Source: Ruminococcus callidus
GTDB taxonomy: Bacteria > Bacillota > Clostridia > Oscillospirales > Ruminococcaceae
NCBI RefSeq assembly: GCF_020709055.1
Contig: NZ_JAJFCK010000017.1
Location: forward strand, 1 to 62,387
Direction of reading: 5' to 3'
DNA length: 62,387 nt
Positions within the stretch are counted from its first letter, which is position 1; the number at the start of each line of letters is the position of its first letter. Made by a program: the position numbers and the translations under genes. Below are positions 24,410 to 32,881 of this stretch, piece by piece. The notes below the pieces were generated by a model. The model was not told the DNA's origin. It made no database searches and saw only the letters and a program-made list of their open reading frames with translations.

Positions 24410-24883
24410 TTAGATATAATACATGAACGACTCCTCCGGCGGAATCGAGCTGCGATAGCGCTCAATCATGTCCTGCAATGTCACGCCGGCGCAGAACTTC
24501 CGCAGATATGCCGTCATCTGATCCCACAGGCACTCCTGTACCGTTGCTTTCAAAAGAGAGTTGTCATCTGCACCGCCAGCATCCACATCGCCCAGAACTG
24601 TGATGTCCAGTGCGTCAATGATCTCCTGAAATGTGATCTGACTGGCAGGTCTTGCGATGACATAGCCGCCCTTGAAGCCCTTGATGCCACGAATCAGATA
24701 TGCTTGACGCAGCGCCACCAGAATTTGTTCCAGATATTTTACTGAAATGTTTTGCCGCTTGGAAATACTGCTCACGGCAACAGCTTCTCCATTTTCAGAA
24801 TGCAGTGCAATGTCGATCAATGCGATGATGCCGCATTCTACTTTTGTTGAGATTTTTATGGTACATCTTCCTCTCTTCTGCAC
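24410..24883 (-). CDS. cymR: Rrf2-family regulator, CymR-like
   Basis: A 157-residue winged-helix repressor. Rrf2 hallmarks are KISTKVECGIIALIDIAL, the SVKYLEQILVALRQAYLIRG recognition region and KGGYVIARP wing. It has only one Cys in the ligand loop region (VQECLWDQ) and a second in the tail, so an iron-sulfur cluster is not supported. In Bacillus the homologue CymR represses sulfur genes together with CysK, and here cysK is immediately upstream with 12 bases between. The GTG at 24883 is the only in-frame standard start, but it has no ribosome binding site, whereas the family start would be ATA at 24859 with AGAGAGGAAG ahead of it. Confidence 0.85.
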   Translation of the reverse strand: MQKRGRCTIKISTKVECGIIALIDIALHSENGEAVAVSSISKRQNISVKYLEQILVALRQAYLIRGIKGFKGGYVIARPASQITFQEIIDALDITVLGDVDAGGADDNSLLKATVQECLWDQMTAYLRKFCAGVTLQDMIERYRSSIPPEESFMYYI

Positions 24884-24895
24884 ACAAACGAATTC

Positions 24896-25828
24896 TCAAT
24901 CGGAAAACAGTGTTGTGGAATAATAGCGGTCACCGCTGTCCGGCAGCAGCGCAACAATGGTCTTTCCGGCATTCTCCGGCTTCTTTGCCAGTTCCAGTGC
25001 TGCATACAGCGCTGCACCGGACGAAATTCCCACGAGGATTCCCTCGTGCTTGGCAATTAGCTTTGCCGTTGCAAAGGCATCGTCATTCTTCACCGGATAG
25101 ATCGTGTCATAGATGCCGGTGTCCAGTGTCTTGGGAACGAAGCCTGCGCCAATGCCCTGAATCTTGTGCGGGCCGGGTTTTCCGCCTGCCAGAACCTGCG
25201 AGTCAAACGGCTCTACCGCAACGACCTGCACTGCCGGATTCTTGGATTTCAGGTATGCGCCGGTTCCGCTGACGGTTCCGCCGGTTCCAACGCCGGCAAC
25301 AAAAAAGTCTACCTTTCCATCGGTATCCTGCCAGATCTCCGGACCGGTGGTCTTGCGGTGTGCCTCCGGATTGGCAGGGTTCTCAAATTGTCCGGGAATA
25401 AAGCTTCCCGGAATTTCCTCTGCCAGTTCCCTTGCACGCTCAATGGCACCCTTCATGCCCTTGACACCAGAGGTCAAAACGATCTCAGCGCCGTATGCTT
25501 TCAGAATGTTCCGGCGCTCCACACTCATGGTTTCCGGCATCGTCAGAATCACACGATAGCCCTTGGCAGCTGCGATGGCGGCCAGACCAATTCCAGTATT
25601 CCCCGATGTTGGCTCAATAATCACAGAACCCTTTTTCAGCAGTCCTTTTGCCTCTGCATCTTCCAGCATTGCCTTGGCGATACGATCCTTGACACTGCCA
25701 GCCGGATTGAGATATTCCAGCTTCACAAGGACTCTCGCTTTCAGCGCTTCCTGCTGTTCCAGATTGATAACTTCTACCAGCGGAGTATTTCCGATCAGCT
25801 CCACTGCACCCTGATAAATCTTAGCCAT
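24896..25828 (-). CDS. cysK: Cysteine synthase CysK
   Basis: A 310-residue PLP enzyme that makes cysteine from O-acetylserine and sulfide. The PLP Lys is in [11 protein letters not shown], the substrate loop is [11 protein letters not shown], and the phosphate-binding loop is [10 protein letters not shown]. The ATG at 25828 has AAAAGGAG upstream. It lies between cysA and the rrf2 gene. CysK also serves as a co-regulator with CymR in Bacillus, and the close gene pairing suggests the same here. Confidence 0.96.
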   Translation of the reverse strand: MAKIYQGAVELIGNTPLVEVINLEQQEALKARVLVKLEYLNPAGSVKDRIAKAMLEDAEAKGLLKKGSVIIEPTSGNTGIGLAAIAAAKGYRVILTMPETMSVERRNILKAYGAEIVLTSGVKGMKGAIERARELAEEIPGSFIPGQFENPANPEAHRKTTGPEIWQDTDGKVDFFVAGVGTGGTVSGTGAYLKSKNPAVQVVAVEPFDSQVLAGGKPGPHKIQGIGAGFVPKTLDTGIYDTIYPVKNDDAFATAKLIAKHEGILVGISSGAALYAALELAKKPENAGKTIVALLPDSGDRYYSTTLFSD

Positions 25829-25876
25829 GGTACTCGACTCCTTTTAATTTGTAATCTTAACAATATGAGAAAGCAC

Positions 25877-26935
25877 TCAAATAAATACAGAATCATCCTG
25901 CAAGGACTGATTCTCCAGAAGATAGCACTTCTTGCCGGCAATCACAAAGATGCGGTAGAGGAATACGTCCACTGTTTCTCCAACGGAAACGCCAGGCTCT
26001 TCCAGGTCACGCTTGGCAATCAGCAAATCGCCGTTCACACGAACTTCCAGCTCGATCCAGTCGCCACGAAAAGAAACCCGTTCCACCACGCCCTGAGAAG
26101 CAGAACTGCCGTACTTCTGTACCTCGCCCTTCTTGGTAATTTTCAGGAACTCCGGACGGACGATTGCCTTTTCCACGTGTTCCATCTGCTGGAATGTGTG
26201 ATACTTCCGGTAGTCTGCCAGCACGGAGGTGTGTCCAAAAAACGAAGCTGTGAAAGAGGTCTGCGGATGGCGGTAGATCTCCAGCGGCGTTCCCATCTGT
26301 TCGATTCTGCCTCGATTGGTGATGATAATCTCATCGGCAACCTCGATTGCCTCATCCTGATCGTGGGTGACAAAAATACTGGTAACACCGAGCTTGCCGA
26401 TCATCTCTTTCAGCCAGCTGCGCAGCTCCTGACGCACTTTCGCATCAATTGCTGCAAACGGCTCGTCCAACAGCAGAAGCTGCGGATTCGGCGCAAGGGC
26501 TCTTGCAAATGCCACACGCTGACGCTGTCCGCCGGAGAGCTGGCTGGGATAGCGCTTTTCCAGTCCTTTCAGCCCGATGAGGTCGATCAACTCTGCCACA
26601 CGGCTGGCAATGGTCTTTCTGTCCACTTTCTGCACTTTCAGTCCAAAAGCGATGTTGTCATACACCGTCATATACCGAAACAGCGCATAGTTCTGAAAAA
26701 CAAAGCCAATGCCACGCTTGCTGGCGGGAATATCGTTGACCACAGTGCCATCAATCTTGATCTCACCGCTGTCCGGATGTTCCAGACCGGCGATCATGCG
26801 CAGAATGGTTGTTTTACCGCTGCCGCTGGGGCCAAGCAGTCCAATCAGTTTTCCCTTTTCAATTCCAAAACTCACATCATCCGATGCCTGATAGTTGCCA
26901 AAGCGCTTGTTGATGTGATTCAATTCTACATACAT
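25877..26935 (-). CDS. cysA: Sulfate ABC transporter ATP-binding protein CysA
   Basis: A 352-residue ATPase that powers sulfate import. Walker A is GPSGSGKTT, the signature is LSGGQRQR, and Walker B is LLLLDEPFAAID; the FVTHDQDEA H-loop follows. A TOBE-like C-terminal domain (about 240-352) is present. Its start overlaps the cysW stop (TGATG). It acts with CysW and CysT membrane proteins and the Sbp lipoprotein upstream. Confidence 0.95.
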   Translation of the reverse strand: MYVELNHINKRFGNYQASDDVSFGIEKGKLIGLLGPSGSGKTTILRMIAGLEHPDSGEIKIDGTVVNDIPASKRGIGFVFQNYALFRYMTVYDNIAFGLKVQKVDRKTIASRVAELIDLIGLKGLEKRYPSQLSGGQRQRVAFARALAPNPQLLLLDEPFAAIDAKVRQELRSWLKEMIGKLGVTSIFVTHDQDEAIEVADEIIITNRGRIEQMGTPLEIYRHPQTSFTASFFGHTSVLADYRKYHTFQQMEHVEKAIVRPEFLKITKKGEVQKYGSSASQGVVERVSFRGDWIELEVRVNGDLLIAKRDLEEPGVSVGETVDVFLYRIFVIAGKKCYLLENQSLQDDSVFI

Positions 26936-27756
26936 CAGGTTTCCTTCTTTCCCCGGTGTTCAATCAAGCTGCGAATCACCAGAATTACAATTGCCATGAG
27001 AACCAGAATGGACGAAACTGCAAACGCCGGCACATACTGGAATTCATTAAACAGGATCTCCACGTGCAGGGGCAGTGTATTGGTCTTACCACGCAGGTGT
27101 CCGGAGAGGACGGAAACTGCACCGAACTCACCCATGGCTCTCGCTGCACAGAGCACCACGCCATACAAAAGTGCCCATTTGATATGCGGGAACGTGACCT
27201 TGCGGAAAATCGTCCAGGCGCCTGCGCCCATCAGAGCTGCAGCCTCTTCCTCGTCCGATCCCTGCGATTCCAGAACCGGAATCAGCTCCCGTGATACAAA
27301 CGGGAATGTGACAAAAATCGTCGCCAGAATAATGCCTGGTACGGCGAACACCACCTTGATGCCCAAATCCTGCATCAACGGATACAGCACGCTCTGTCTG
27401 CCGAACGTCAGCAGGAAAATCAAACCGGCGATAATAGGCGACACCGTAACCGGCACATCGATCAGTGTCGTAAGAACTTTCTTTCCACGGAAGTGGTATT
27501 TGGTCACTGCAAGTGCTGCAAATACACCAAAAATTGTATTGATGCCAACAGCGCAGGCAGTTGCCTCCAAGGTCAGGAGAATTGCCTTGACCGTGTATTT
27601 ATCGGTTACCGCTGCCTGATAGGTTTTCCAGCCATCCCGCAGCGCCTCGGAAATTACCGTCACCAAAGGGAGCAGCAGCAGCAGGACTAGAAACAGGACA
27701 CTGACACCGATCAAAACCCATTTGACGACTTTGGAACCCACAGTTTCTTCGTGCAT
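26935..27756 (-). CDS. cysW: Sulfate ABC transporter permease CysW
   Basis: A 273-residue inner membrane permease with six predicted transmembrane helices. The EAA loop for CysA contact reads EEEAAALMGAGAWTIFRKVTFP. It pairs with CysT to form the sulfate channel. The first helix is at about 10-35. It starts four bases after the cysT stop. Confidence 0.94.
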   Translation of the reverse strand: MHEETVGSKVVKWVLIGVSVLFLVLLLLLPLVTVISEALRDGWKTYQAAVTDKYTVKAILLTLEATACAVGINTIFGVFAALAVTKYHFRGKKVLTTLIDVPVTVSPIIAGLIFLLTFGRQSVLYPLMQDLGIKVVFAVPGIILATIFVTFPFVSRELIPVLESQGSDEEEAAALMGAGAWTIFRKVTFPHIKWALLYGVVLCAARAMGEFGAVSVLSGHLRGKTNTLPLHVEILFNEFQYVPAFAVSSILVLMAIVILVIRSLIEHRGKKET

Positions 27757-27759
27757 GAT

Positions 27760-28593
27760 TTACTGACCTCCCTTCAAAATCTTTGCGCTTCTCGCCTGCA
27801 CCAGATTGGTAAAGAACAAAATCAAGAATGCAGCGACCAGCATCACCAATGCAATGGAAGTTGCACTGGTATAATCATATTCCTGTAACTTTGACATGAT
27901 AATCAGCGGTGTGATCTCTGTTTCATAGGGCTGATTGCCGGCGATGAATACGACGCTGCCGTATTCTCCAAGACATCTGCCGAACGCCAATCCGAACCCT
28001 GTCAAAGTTGCCGGCAGAATTTCCGGAAATATCACTTTCCAGAAGATGCGGATACGGCTTGCACCCATCACACCGGCTGCCTCTTCATAGGTCGGGTCAA
28101 GCTTTTCCAAAATCGGCTGCACGGTGCGAACCACAAACGGAATGCCGATGAACACCAGTGCGACTGTGATACCGGCTCTGGTATAAGCGATCTCAATGCC
28201 GAAACGGGCGAAGAACTTTCCCACCAGACCGGTATCTGCGGTCAGGGAAGTCAGCGCAATTCCGGCAACAGCAGTCGGCAGCGCAAACGGCAGCTCGATC
28301 ATTCCATTCAGCAGGCGCTTGCACGGAAAACGGTAGCGCACCAGCACCCATGCAAGAATTACACCCATCACCGCATTGATTGCAGAGGCGATAAACGCCG
28401 TGAGCAGGCTTACACGAAAGCTTGCCAGAACACGGGGACGTGTTACCGTTTCGAAAAACTCTGACGGGCTGAGCTGTGCGGTGTAGATGATCAGCGACGC
28501 CAGCGGAATCAAAACGATGATGCTGAGAATGGAAAGTGTCACTCCCATTGATAATCCAAATCCGGGAATCACCCGTTTGCTGCCTTTTTTCAT
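27760..28593 (-). CDS. cysT: Sulfate ABC transporter permease CysT (CysU)
   Basis: A 277-residue membrane permease with six predicted helices and an EAA loop YEEAAGVMGASRIRIFWKVIFP. The FGLAFGRCLGEYGSVVFIAG stretch is typical of CysT. It lies ten bases after the sbp stop. With CysW and CysA it forms the importer. Confidence 0.94.
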   Translation of the reverse strand: MKKGSKRVIPGFGLSMGVTLSILSIIVLIPLASLIIYTAQLSPSEFFETVTRPRVLASFRVSLLTAFIASAINAVMGVILAWVLVRYRFPCKRLLNGMIELPFALPTAVAGIALTSLTADTGLVGKFFARFGIEIAYTRAGITVALVFIGIPFVVRTVQPILEKLDPTYEEAAGVMGASRIRIFWKVIFPEILPATLTGFGLAFGRCLGEYGSVVFIAGNQPYETEITPLIIMSKLQEYDYTSATSIALVMLVAAFLILFFTNLVQARSAKILKGGQ

Positions 28594-28602
28594 AGTTGCT
28601 CC

Positions 28603-29622
28603 TTATTTTTCGTAGATCTTGTCAAAGATTCCGCCCTCGGCGAAGTGCTTTTTCTGCGCTTCATCCCATCCGCCGAAATCCTGAATGGTGACAAGGTCAA
28701 TATTTAAGTTAAACACATCTGCATATTCCTGCAAAATTGTCGGGTTGGAGGGACGGTAATAGTTGTCCCCTGCGATGCGCTGCGCATCGTCCGAATAGAG
28801 ATACTGCAAATACTCCGTTGACACATCCCGTGTGCCACGTTCGTCTACCACAGAATCCACCACTGCCACAGAGGGCTGCGCCAGAATACTGATGCTCGGC
28901 GTGATGATCTCATAGTCGTCCGGATTGTCCTTGATAGACAGATACGCCTCATTTTCCCATGCGATCAGCACATCGCCCTGTCCGTTCTCCACAAAGGTCG
29001 TCGTCGCACCTCTTGCGCCGGAGTCCAGCACCAGAACGTTCTGGTAAAGCTTTTTGATGAATTCTTCTGTCTTTGCCTCATCGCCGCCGTCCTGCTTGTC
29101 GGCATACGCCCAAGCTGCCAGATAGTTCCATCTCGCACCGCCGGAGGTCTTGGGGTTCGGGGTGATTACGCCGACGCCATCCTTGACCAGATCGTCCCAG
29201 TCATGAATGTCCTTGGGGTTGCCCTTCCGCACCAGAAAAACAATGGTGGAGGTGTACGGTGCGCTGTCATCGTCAAACTCATTGACCCAGCCGTCCTCGA
29301 TCAGTCCGGCGTCCTGAATGGCATCCACATCATATTCCAGCGCCAAGGTTACCACATCGGCTTCCAGACCGTTGGCAACTTCCAGCGCCTGTTTACCGGA
29401 ACCGCCATGGGACTGTGTGACTTCCACATCCTGTCCGGTTTTTTCTTTCCAGTGCTCGGCGAAAATCTTGTTGTACTCCGAGTAAAGCTCTCGGGTGGGG
29501 TCGTAGGAGACGTTGACAATGCTGACCGTGTCATCCGAAGCACTTCCGCATCCGGCGAAAATTCCTCCAGTCAAAACGACTGCTGCCAAAAGTCCAAAAA
29601 TCTTGATCTTGCTCTTTTTCAT
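28603..29622 (-). CDS. sbp: Sulfate-binding lipoprotein Sbp
   Basis: A 339-residue extracellular sulfate receptor. The signal peptide ends in a lipobox (GIFAGC, Cys at about 25), so the protein would be lipid-anchored. The mature part has the Sbp motifs SYDPTRELY, QSHGGSGKQALEVANG and NPKTSGGARWNYLAAW, which form the sulfate pocket. Its start codon overlaps the stop of a 39-codon leader frame as ATGA. It is the first transport gene of the unit. Confidence 0.95.
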   Translation of the reverse strand: MKKSKIKIFGLLAAVVLTGGIFAGCGSASDDTVSIVNVSYDPTRELYSEYNKIFAEHWKEKTGQDVEVTQSHGGSGKQALEVANGLEADVVTLALEYDVDAIQDAGLIEDGWVNEFDDDSAPYTSTIVFLVRKGNPKDIHDWDDLVKDGVGVITPNPKTSGGARWNYLAAWAYADKQDGGDEAKTEEFIKKLYQNVLVLDSGARGATTTFVENGQGDVLIAWENEAYLSIKDNPDDYEIITPSISILAQPSVAVVDSVVDERGTRDVSTEYLQYLYSDDAQRIAGDNYYRPSNPTILQEYADVFNLNIDLVTIQDFGGWDEAQKKHFAEGGIFDKIYEK

Positions 29623-29738
29623 GTTCTTTTCCCTCTTTCTTTCCTATGAATGGATTGTGCGATCTCTATTCCAGAAAAAGAGAAGAAACATCGTACAATG
29701 CCGCCTGTCGCTTTTAAATTGAAATACCGCATTGTCAT
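29619..29738 (-). CDS. 39-residue leader peptide coupled to sbp
   Basis: A short open frame with a strong GGAAAGGAGG site six bases or fewer before ATG 29738. A second in-frame ATG is at 29732. The peptide begins MTMRYFNLKATGG and has a single Cys at residue 17. Its TGA overlaps the sbp ATG as ATGA, so ribosomes reading it can re-initiate at sbp. It lies about 50 bases downstream of the sbp promoter. It may be a control peptide or a small protein. No homologue is recognised. Confidence 0.65.
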   Translation of the reverse strand: MTMRYFNLKATGGIVRCFFSFSGIEIAQSIHRKERGKRT

Positions 29739-29790
29739 GTCCTCCTTTCCCTATAATTCATATTGTTTTGATATGTTTAATATGCCATAT

Positions 29791-29819
29791 ATGATACCGC
29801 AAAACTAGGAGTTTGTCAA
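29791..29819 (-). promoter_or_regulatory. Sigma-A promoter of the sulfate transport unit
   Basis: On the minus strand, TTGACA (29814-29819), 17-base spacer, TATCAT (29791-29796). The following 50 bases to the leader peptide are AT-rich and hold short ATATG/CATAT inverted repeats that might be operators. Confidence 0.85.
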
Positions 29820-29897
29820 GAGGATTTTACTCTTTTTGTATGATGTGATAAAACGAAGTCGAAAAGCGAGTGATTAGAACATCAAAATGCACAAAAA

Positions 29898-29928
29898 AGA
29901 ACCGGACAGGAAAACTTCCTATCCGGTT
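29898..29928 (-). terminator. Terminator after the SirC-CbiK gene
   Basis: An AACCGGA-AGGAA / TTCC-ATCCGGTT stem with small mismatches and a short loop. On the minus strand it ends in CTTTTTTG. It closes the tetrapyrrole operon that ends at 29942. Confidence 0.82.
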
Positions 29929-29941
29929 ACGATATCAAATC

Positions 29942-31372
29942 TTATTTAGTTTCAGGGAAATTCTGTGATGCCATCAGTTCCCGCAAATGCGCAACATAGC
30001 GCTCCTGTATTGCCGGATATGCGCCAAGTCCCTGCGTCTGCACTGTCACAGAATACCCGTTCTGTTCCAGAATCGATTTCCAGGATGCCGGATGTTCCCC
30101 CGCCATATCCCGCTGCACATGCTTTCCTGCTGCCAGCAGCATAGGAGAGAGCACCACTTCCGTATAGGCGTGCTTTTTCAGCTGTGCCAGTGCCATTTCC
30201 AGGGTCGGCACACCGCCCAGCGTCCCTACAAACACATTGTCATATCCGCAGTGCCGCAGCCAGTCCTCAAACACCGGATATGCCAGCGTGCCGGCATGTG
30301 CCGTTCCGTGTCCCATCAGAAGATAGGCACGATGCGCTTCATGGGCAATGATGCCGGATTCCGCCATCGTCTGAATGAGATGCGGATAATCCGCCGTGTG
30401 CATCAGCAGCGGCACTCCCACGGAGAGATGCAGAAACGACCGTTTCCATTTCGCTGCATCGGTGCAAAGCTGTTCGTATTCCTTGCCGGCAGCGACATAA
30501 GTCGGCTGACAGAATATCTGCGTATAGCCCAGCTGCTTCAGACGTTCCAGTGCCTCGTTCACCGTATCGACTTGGGTTCCGTTCTGCCGCATTCGGCGGA
30601 CAATTCGGCTACTGGTAAAGGCACGATACACGTCCGCCTCCGGAAATGCCTTGCCGATTGCCCGTTCCACAGCACCGATGGTCTGCTCCCGTGTTTCTGC
30701 GTAGGCAGTGCCGAAGCTGACCGCCAGAATTGCGGTTTTCTCCTGCGGTACAATGCCGGACAGTTTCGCAGCGTATTGGAGGTAGGCGGTCTGTCCCTGT
30801 TCTCGAAACAGCGCTAGTGCATCCGATGCTGTGATCTGCCGGAGCAGCTGTGCACGGCGACGCTGTTCCGGTATCGTTTTTTTCCAAGTGTTGCGCAGCG
30901 TGCAAATACAGGTGCAGAGCATTTCACAATCTGCAAGCGCCGGTACCAGTGCATCGCAAATGGCAACGGAGAGCGCTGGTGCTTTGCCGTCTGTTGTCAC
31001 GGAAAGCGTCACCGCACCGCTGCAGCGGGTAGCTGGCACGGAAAAATCAGAGAGATTCGCTGCATCCGCCGTCACCGTGGAAACCAGCTTTCCCAGTGCC
31101 TGTGCGTCCTGTACGATTTGCGCATTGCATGCTGCGTCATTGGTCGCTGCAAACACCAGCAGCGCCTCCTCCAGAAACGCCTGTTGGTAATGCGCCTGCA
31201 CATAGGTCAGATCTGCCTTGTTCCAGCAGTCCGGCTTGGGTTCCGGCGCAATCACAGTCACCGCTGCACCAGCCTGCAAAAGTCCCTGCACCCGCCGCTG
31301 TGCTGTTTTTCCGGCACCAAAGACAACGCACTTTTTTCCCTGCAAATGCAGGGAGATGGGATAACCGGTCAT
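29942..31372 (-). CDS. Fusion of precorrin-2 dehydrogenase (SirC) and CbiK-type chelatase
   Basis: A 476-residue bifunctional enzyme for the end of siroheme synthesis. The N-terminal half (about 1-190) is a CysG-N/SirC/Met8 domain with the NAD site GKKCVVFGAGKTAQRRV. The C-terminal half (about 205-470) is a CbiK-type anaerobic chelatase, with metal-site motifs LLMGHGTAH and SPMLLAAGKHVQRD, and Glu in GVPTLEMAL. Together they oxidise precorrin-2 and insert iron, giving siroheme, although CbiK can insert cobalt. The ATG at 31372 (MTGYPISLH) starts within four bases of the upstream gene stop. Confidence 0.88.
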   Translation of the reverse strand: MTGYPISLHLQGKKCVVFGAGKTAQRRVQGLLQAGAAVTVIAPEPKPDCWNKADLTYVQAHYQQAFLEEALLVFAATNDAACNAQIVQDAQALGKLVSTVTADAANLSDFSVPATRCSGAVTLSVTTDGKAPALSVAICDALVPALADCEMLCTCICTLRNTWKKTIPEQRRRAQLLRQITASDALALFREQGQTAYLQYAAKLSGIVPQEKTAILAVSFGTAYAETREQTIGAVERAIGKAFPEADVYRAFTSSRIVRRMRQNGTQVDTVNEALERLKQLGYTQIFCQPTYVAAGKEYEQLCTDAAKWKRSFLHLSVGVPLLMHTADYPHLIQTMAESGIIAHEAHRAYLLMGHGTAHAGTLAYPVFEDWLRHCGYDNVFVGTLGGVPTLEMALAQLKKHAYTEVVLSPMLLAAGKHVQRDMAGEHPASWKSILEQNGYSVTVQTQGLGAYPAIQERYVAHLRELMASQNFPETK

Positions 31373-32871
31373 CTGGCATCCTCCGCTGCAGCAGGAGGGA
31401 GAATACACTGAAGCATGCCGTCAATGTCTGACTGTTTTGCCGTCTTTGCCACAGGGATTCCAAAGGATTCCGCTGTGTGCGTGGTCGCATCGCCAATGGA
31501 GATGACCTGTGCAGCATAGGGATCTTCTCCGGCAGTCATTTCCGCAAAGGTTCTGGCAGCGGAGGAACTGGCGAGAAACACATAGTCCGCCGTTTTCAAC
31601 TCCGCCAGCAACAGTTGCTTTTTCCGCCAGTCCGACTTTACTGCATAGAACGGCACAGTGCGGAAGCACACACCAGCCTGTTCCAGACGCTGCGGCAGCA
31701 CCTCAGAGCCGTTCTCCGCCCGAAGCAGGAGCACCTTGTCCTGCGCCGTCAGCTGGGGAATCAGCGCTTCCGCCAGACTGTCGCTGTGAAATTGCGGCGG
31801 GATGCAGTCCGCAAAAATCCCATGCCGTGCAAGCGCCTGCGCCGTACCCTTACCGATGACGGCAAAGTGCAGGTGCAGCAATTGCCGAAGATCTACGCTA
31901 TCCCGCTGCAATCCGGCAAAAAACAGTTCCACACCGTTGGCACTGGTGAGCACCAGCCATGTATAGTCGCCCCACGGAATTGCGGAAAATGTGCCCTCTT
32001 GCGGTTCCTGCGGATAGATCAGGCTCACCTCTGCTGCCTCTGCGCCGTGCTTTCGAAGCGGAAGCGCTGCCTTCCGCACATAGTCCGGTGTTCCCGTGAG
32101 CAACACTTTTTTTCCGTAGAGTGCTCCACGCTCCTGCCATTGCAATTCCTGACGCAGAGAGACCACATCTCCCACAACCGTCATCGCCGGTGTGTGCAAA
32201 CCGGCATCCTGCGCCGCCTGTGCAATGTGCGCCAGGGGTGCTGTGACCACACGCTGCCGTGCAGTCGTCCCCTGCTCAATCACGGCTGCCGGCGTGCCAG
32301 GCGATTTTCCGCCCTGTATCAGCGTATCCGCAATGCGGGGCAAGTTGCCAAGACTCATGAGAAAGACCAGCGTTCCCTCCAGCTTTGCCAGTGCAGCGCC
32401 GTCCGATTCCTCCTGCCGGGATGCCTTTCGATGTCCGGTGATGACATGGAACGAAGAGGCGTGATCCCGATGGGTCGCCGGAATCCCGGCATATGCCGGA
32501 ACACTATAGCAAGAGGACACGCCCGGCACAATGGCAAACGGCACACCGTGTTTCCGCAGCATCTGCGCCTCTTCTCCCCCTCTGCCAAAGACAAAGGGAT
32601 CACCGCCTTTCAGACGCACCACCTTTTTCCCCTGCTGCGCCAACTCTACCAGCAGAAGATTGGTTTCGCTCTGCTTTTTGTGGTGCAGTCCGGCAGTCTT
32701 TCCGGCAAAGATCAGATCGCAGTCCGGTCGGGTCAGGTTTAAAACTGAAGCGCTCGCCAGCGCATCATAGACCACAGCATCCGCAGTTTGCAGGCACTGT
32801 TTCCCACGCTCTGTCAGCAAAAGCGGATCGCCCGGACCGGCTCCCACCAGAAATACCATTCCCTGTTCCAT
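31369..32871 (-). CDS. cobA/hemD: Fusion of uroporphyrinogen-III methyltransferase and uroporphyrinogen-III synthase
   Basis: A 500-residue two-domain enzyme. The N-terminal part (1-245) is a SUMT (CobA/SirA) SAM methyltransferase, with VGAGPGDPLLL, RLKGGDPFVFGRGGEE and TPAAVIEQGTT motifs, which makes precorrin-2. The C-terminal part (about 255-500) is HemD, which closes hydroxymethylbilane to uroporphyrinogen III (VLTSANGVELFF and ASSSAARTF motifs). The ATG at 32871 has AAGGAGA overlapping the hemL stop. The gene order places it exactly between HemC product and SirC-CbiK. Confidence 0.93.
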   Translation of the reverse strand: MEQGMVFLVGAGPGDPLLLTERGKQCLQTADAVVYDALASASVLNLTRPDCDLIFAGKTAGLHHKKQSETNLLLVELAQQGKKVVRLKGGDPFVFGRGGEEAQMLRKHGVPFAIVPGVSSCYSVPAYAGIPATHRDHASSFHVITGHRKASRQEESDGAALAKLEGTLVFLMSLGNLPRIADTLIQGGKSPGTPAAVIEQGTTARQRVVTAPLAHIAQAAQDAGLHTPAMTVVGDVVSLRQELQWQERGALYGKKVLLTGTPDYVRKAALPLRKHGAEAAEVSLIYPQEPQEGTFSAIPWGDYTWLVLTSANGVELFFAGLQRDSVDLRQLLHLHFAVIGKGTAQALARHGIFADCIPPQFHSDSLAEALIPQLTAQDKVLLLRAENGSEVLPQRLEQAGVCFRTVPFYAVKSDWRKKQLLLAELKTADYVFLASSSAARTFAEMTAGEDPYAAQVISIGDATTHTAESFGIPVAKTAKQSDIDGMLQCILPPAAAEDAR

Positions 32872-32881
32872 CGTTCTCTCC

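Noticed and set aside
24410..24883. IscR-type iron-sulfur sensing by the Rrf2 protein
   Set aside because: The three clustered Cys residues of IscR-like proteins are missing, which fits a CymR-like protein better.
22252..27619. Very long plus-strand open frames opposite the sulfite reductase, metY, cysK and cysA genes
   Set aside because: They run antisense across several well supported genes and across their promoters, and show no recognisable domains.
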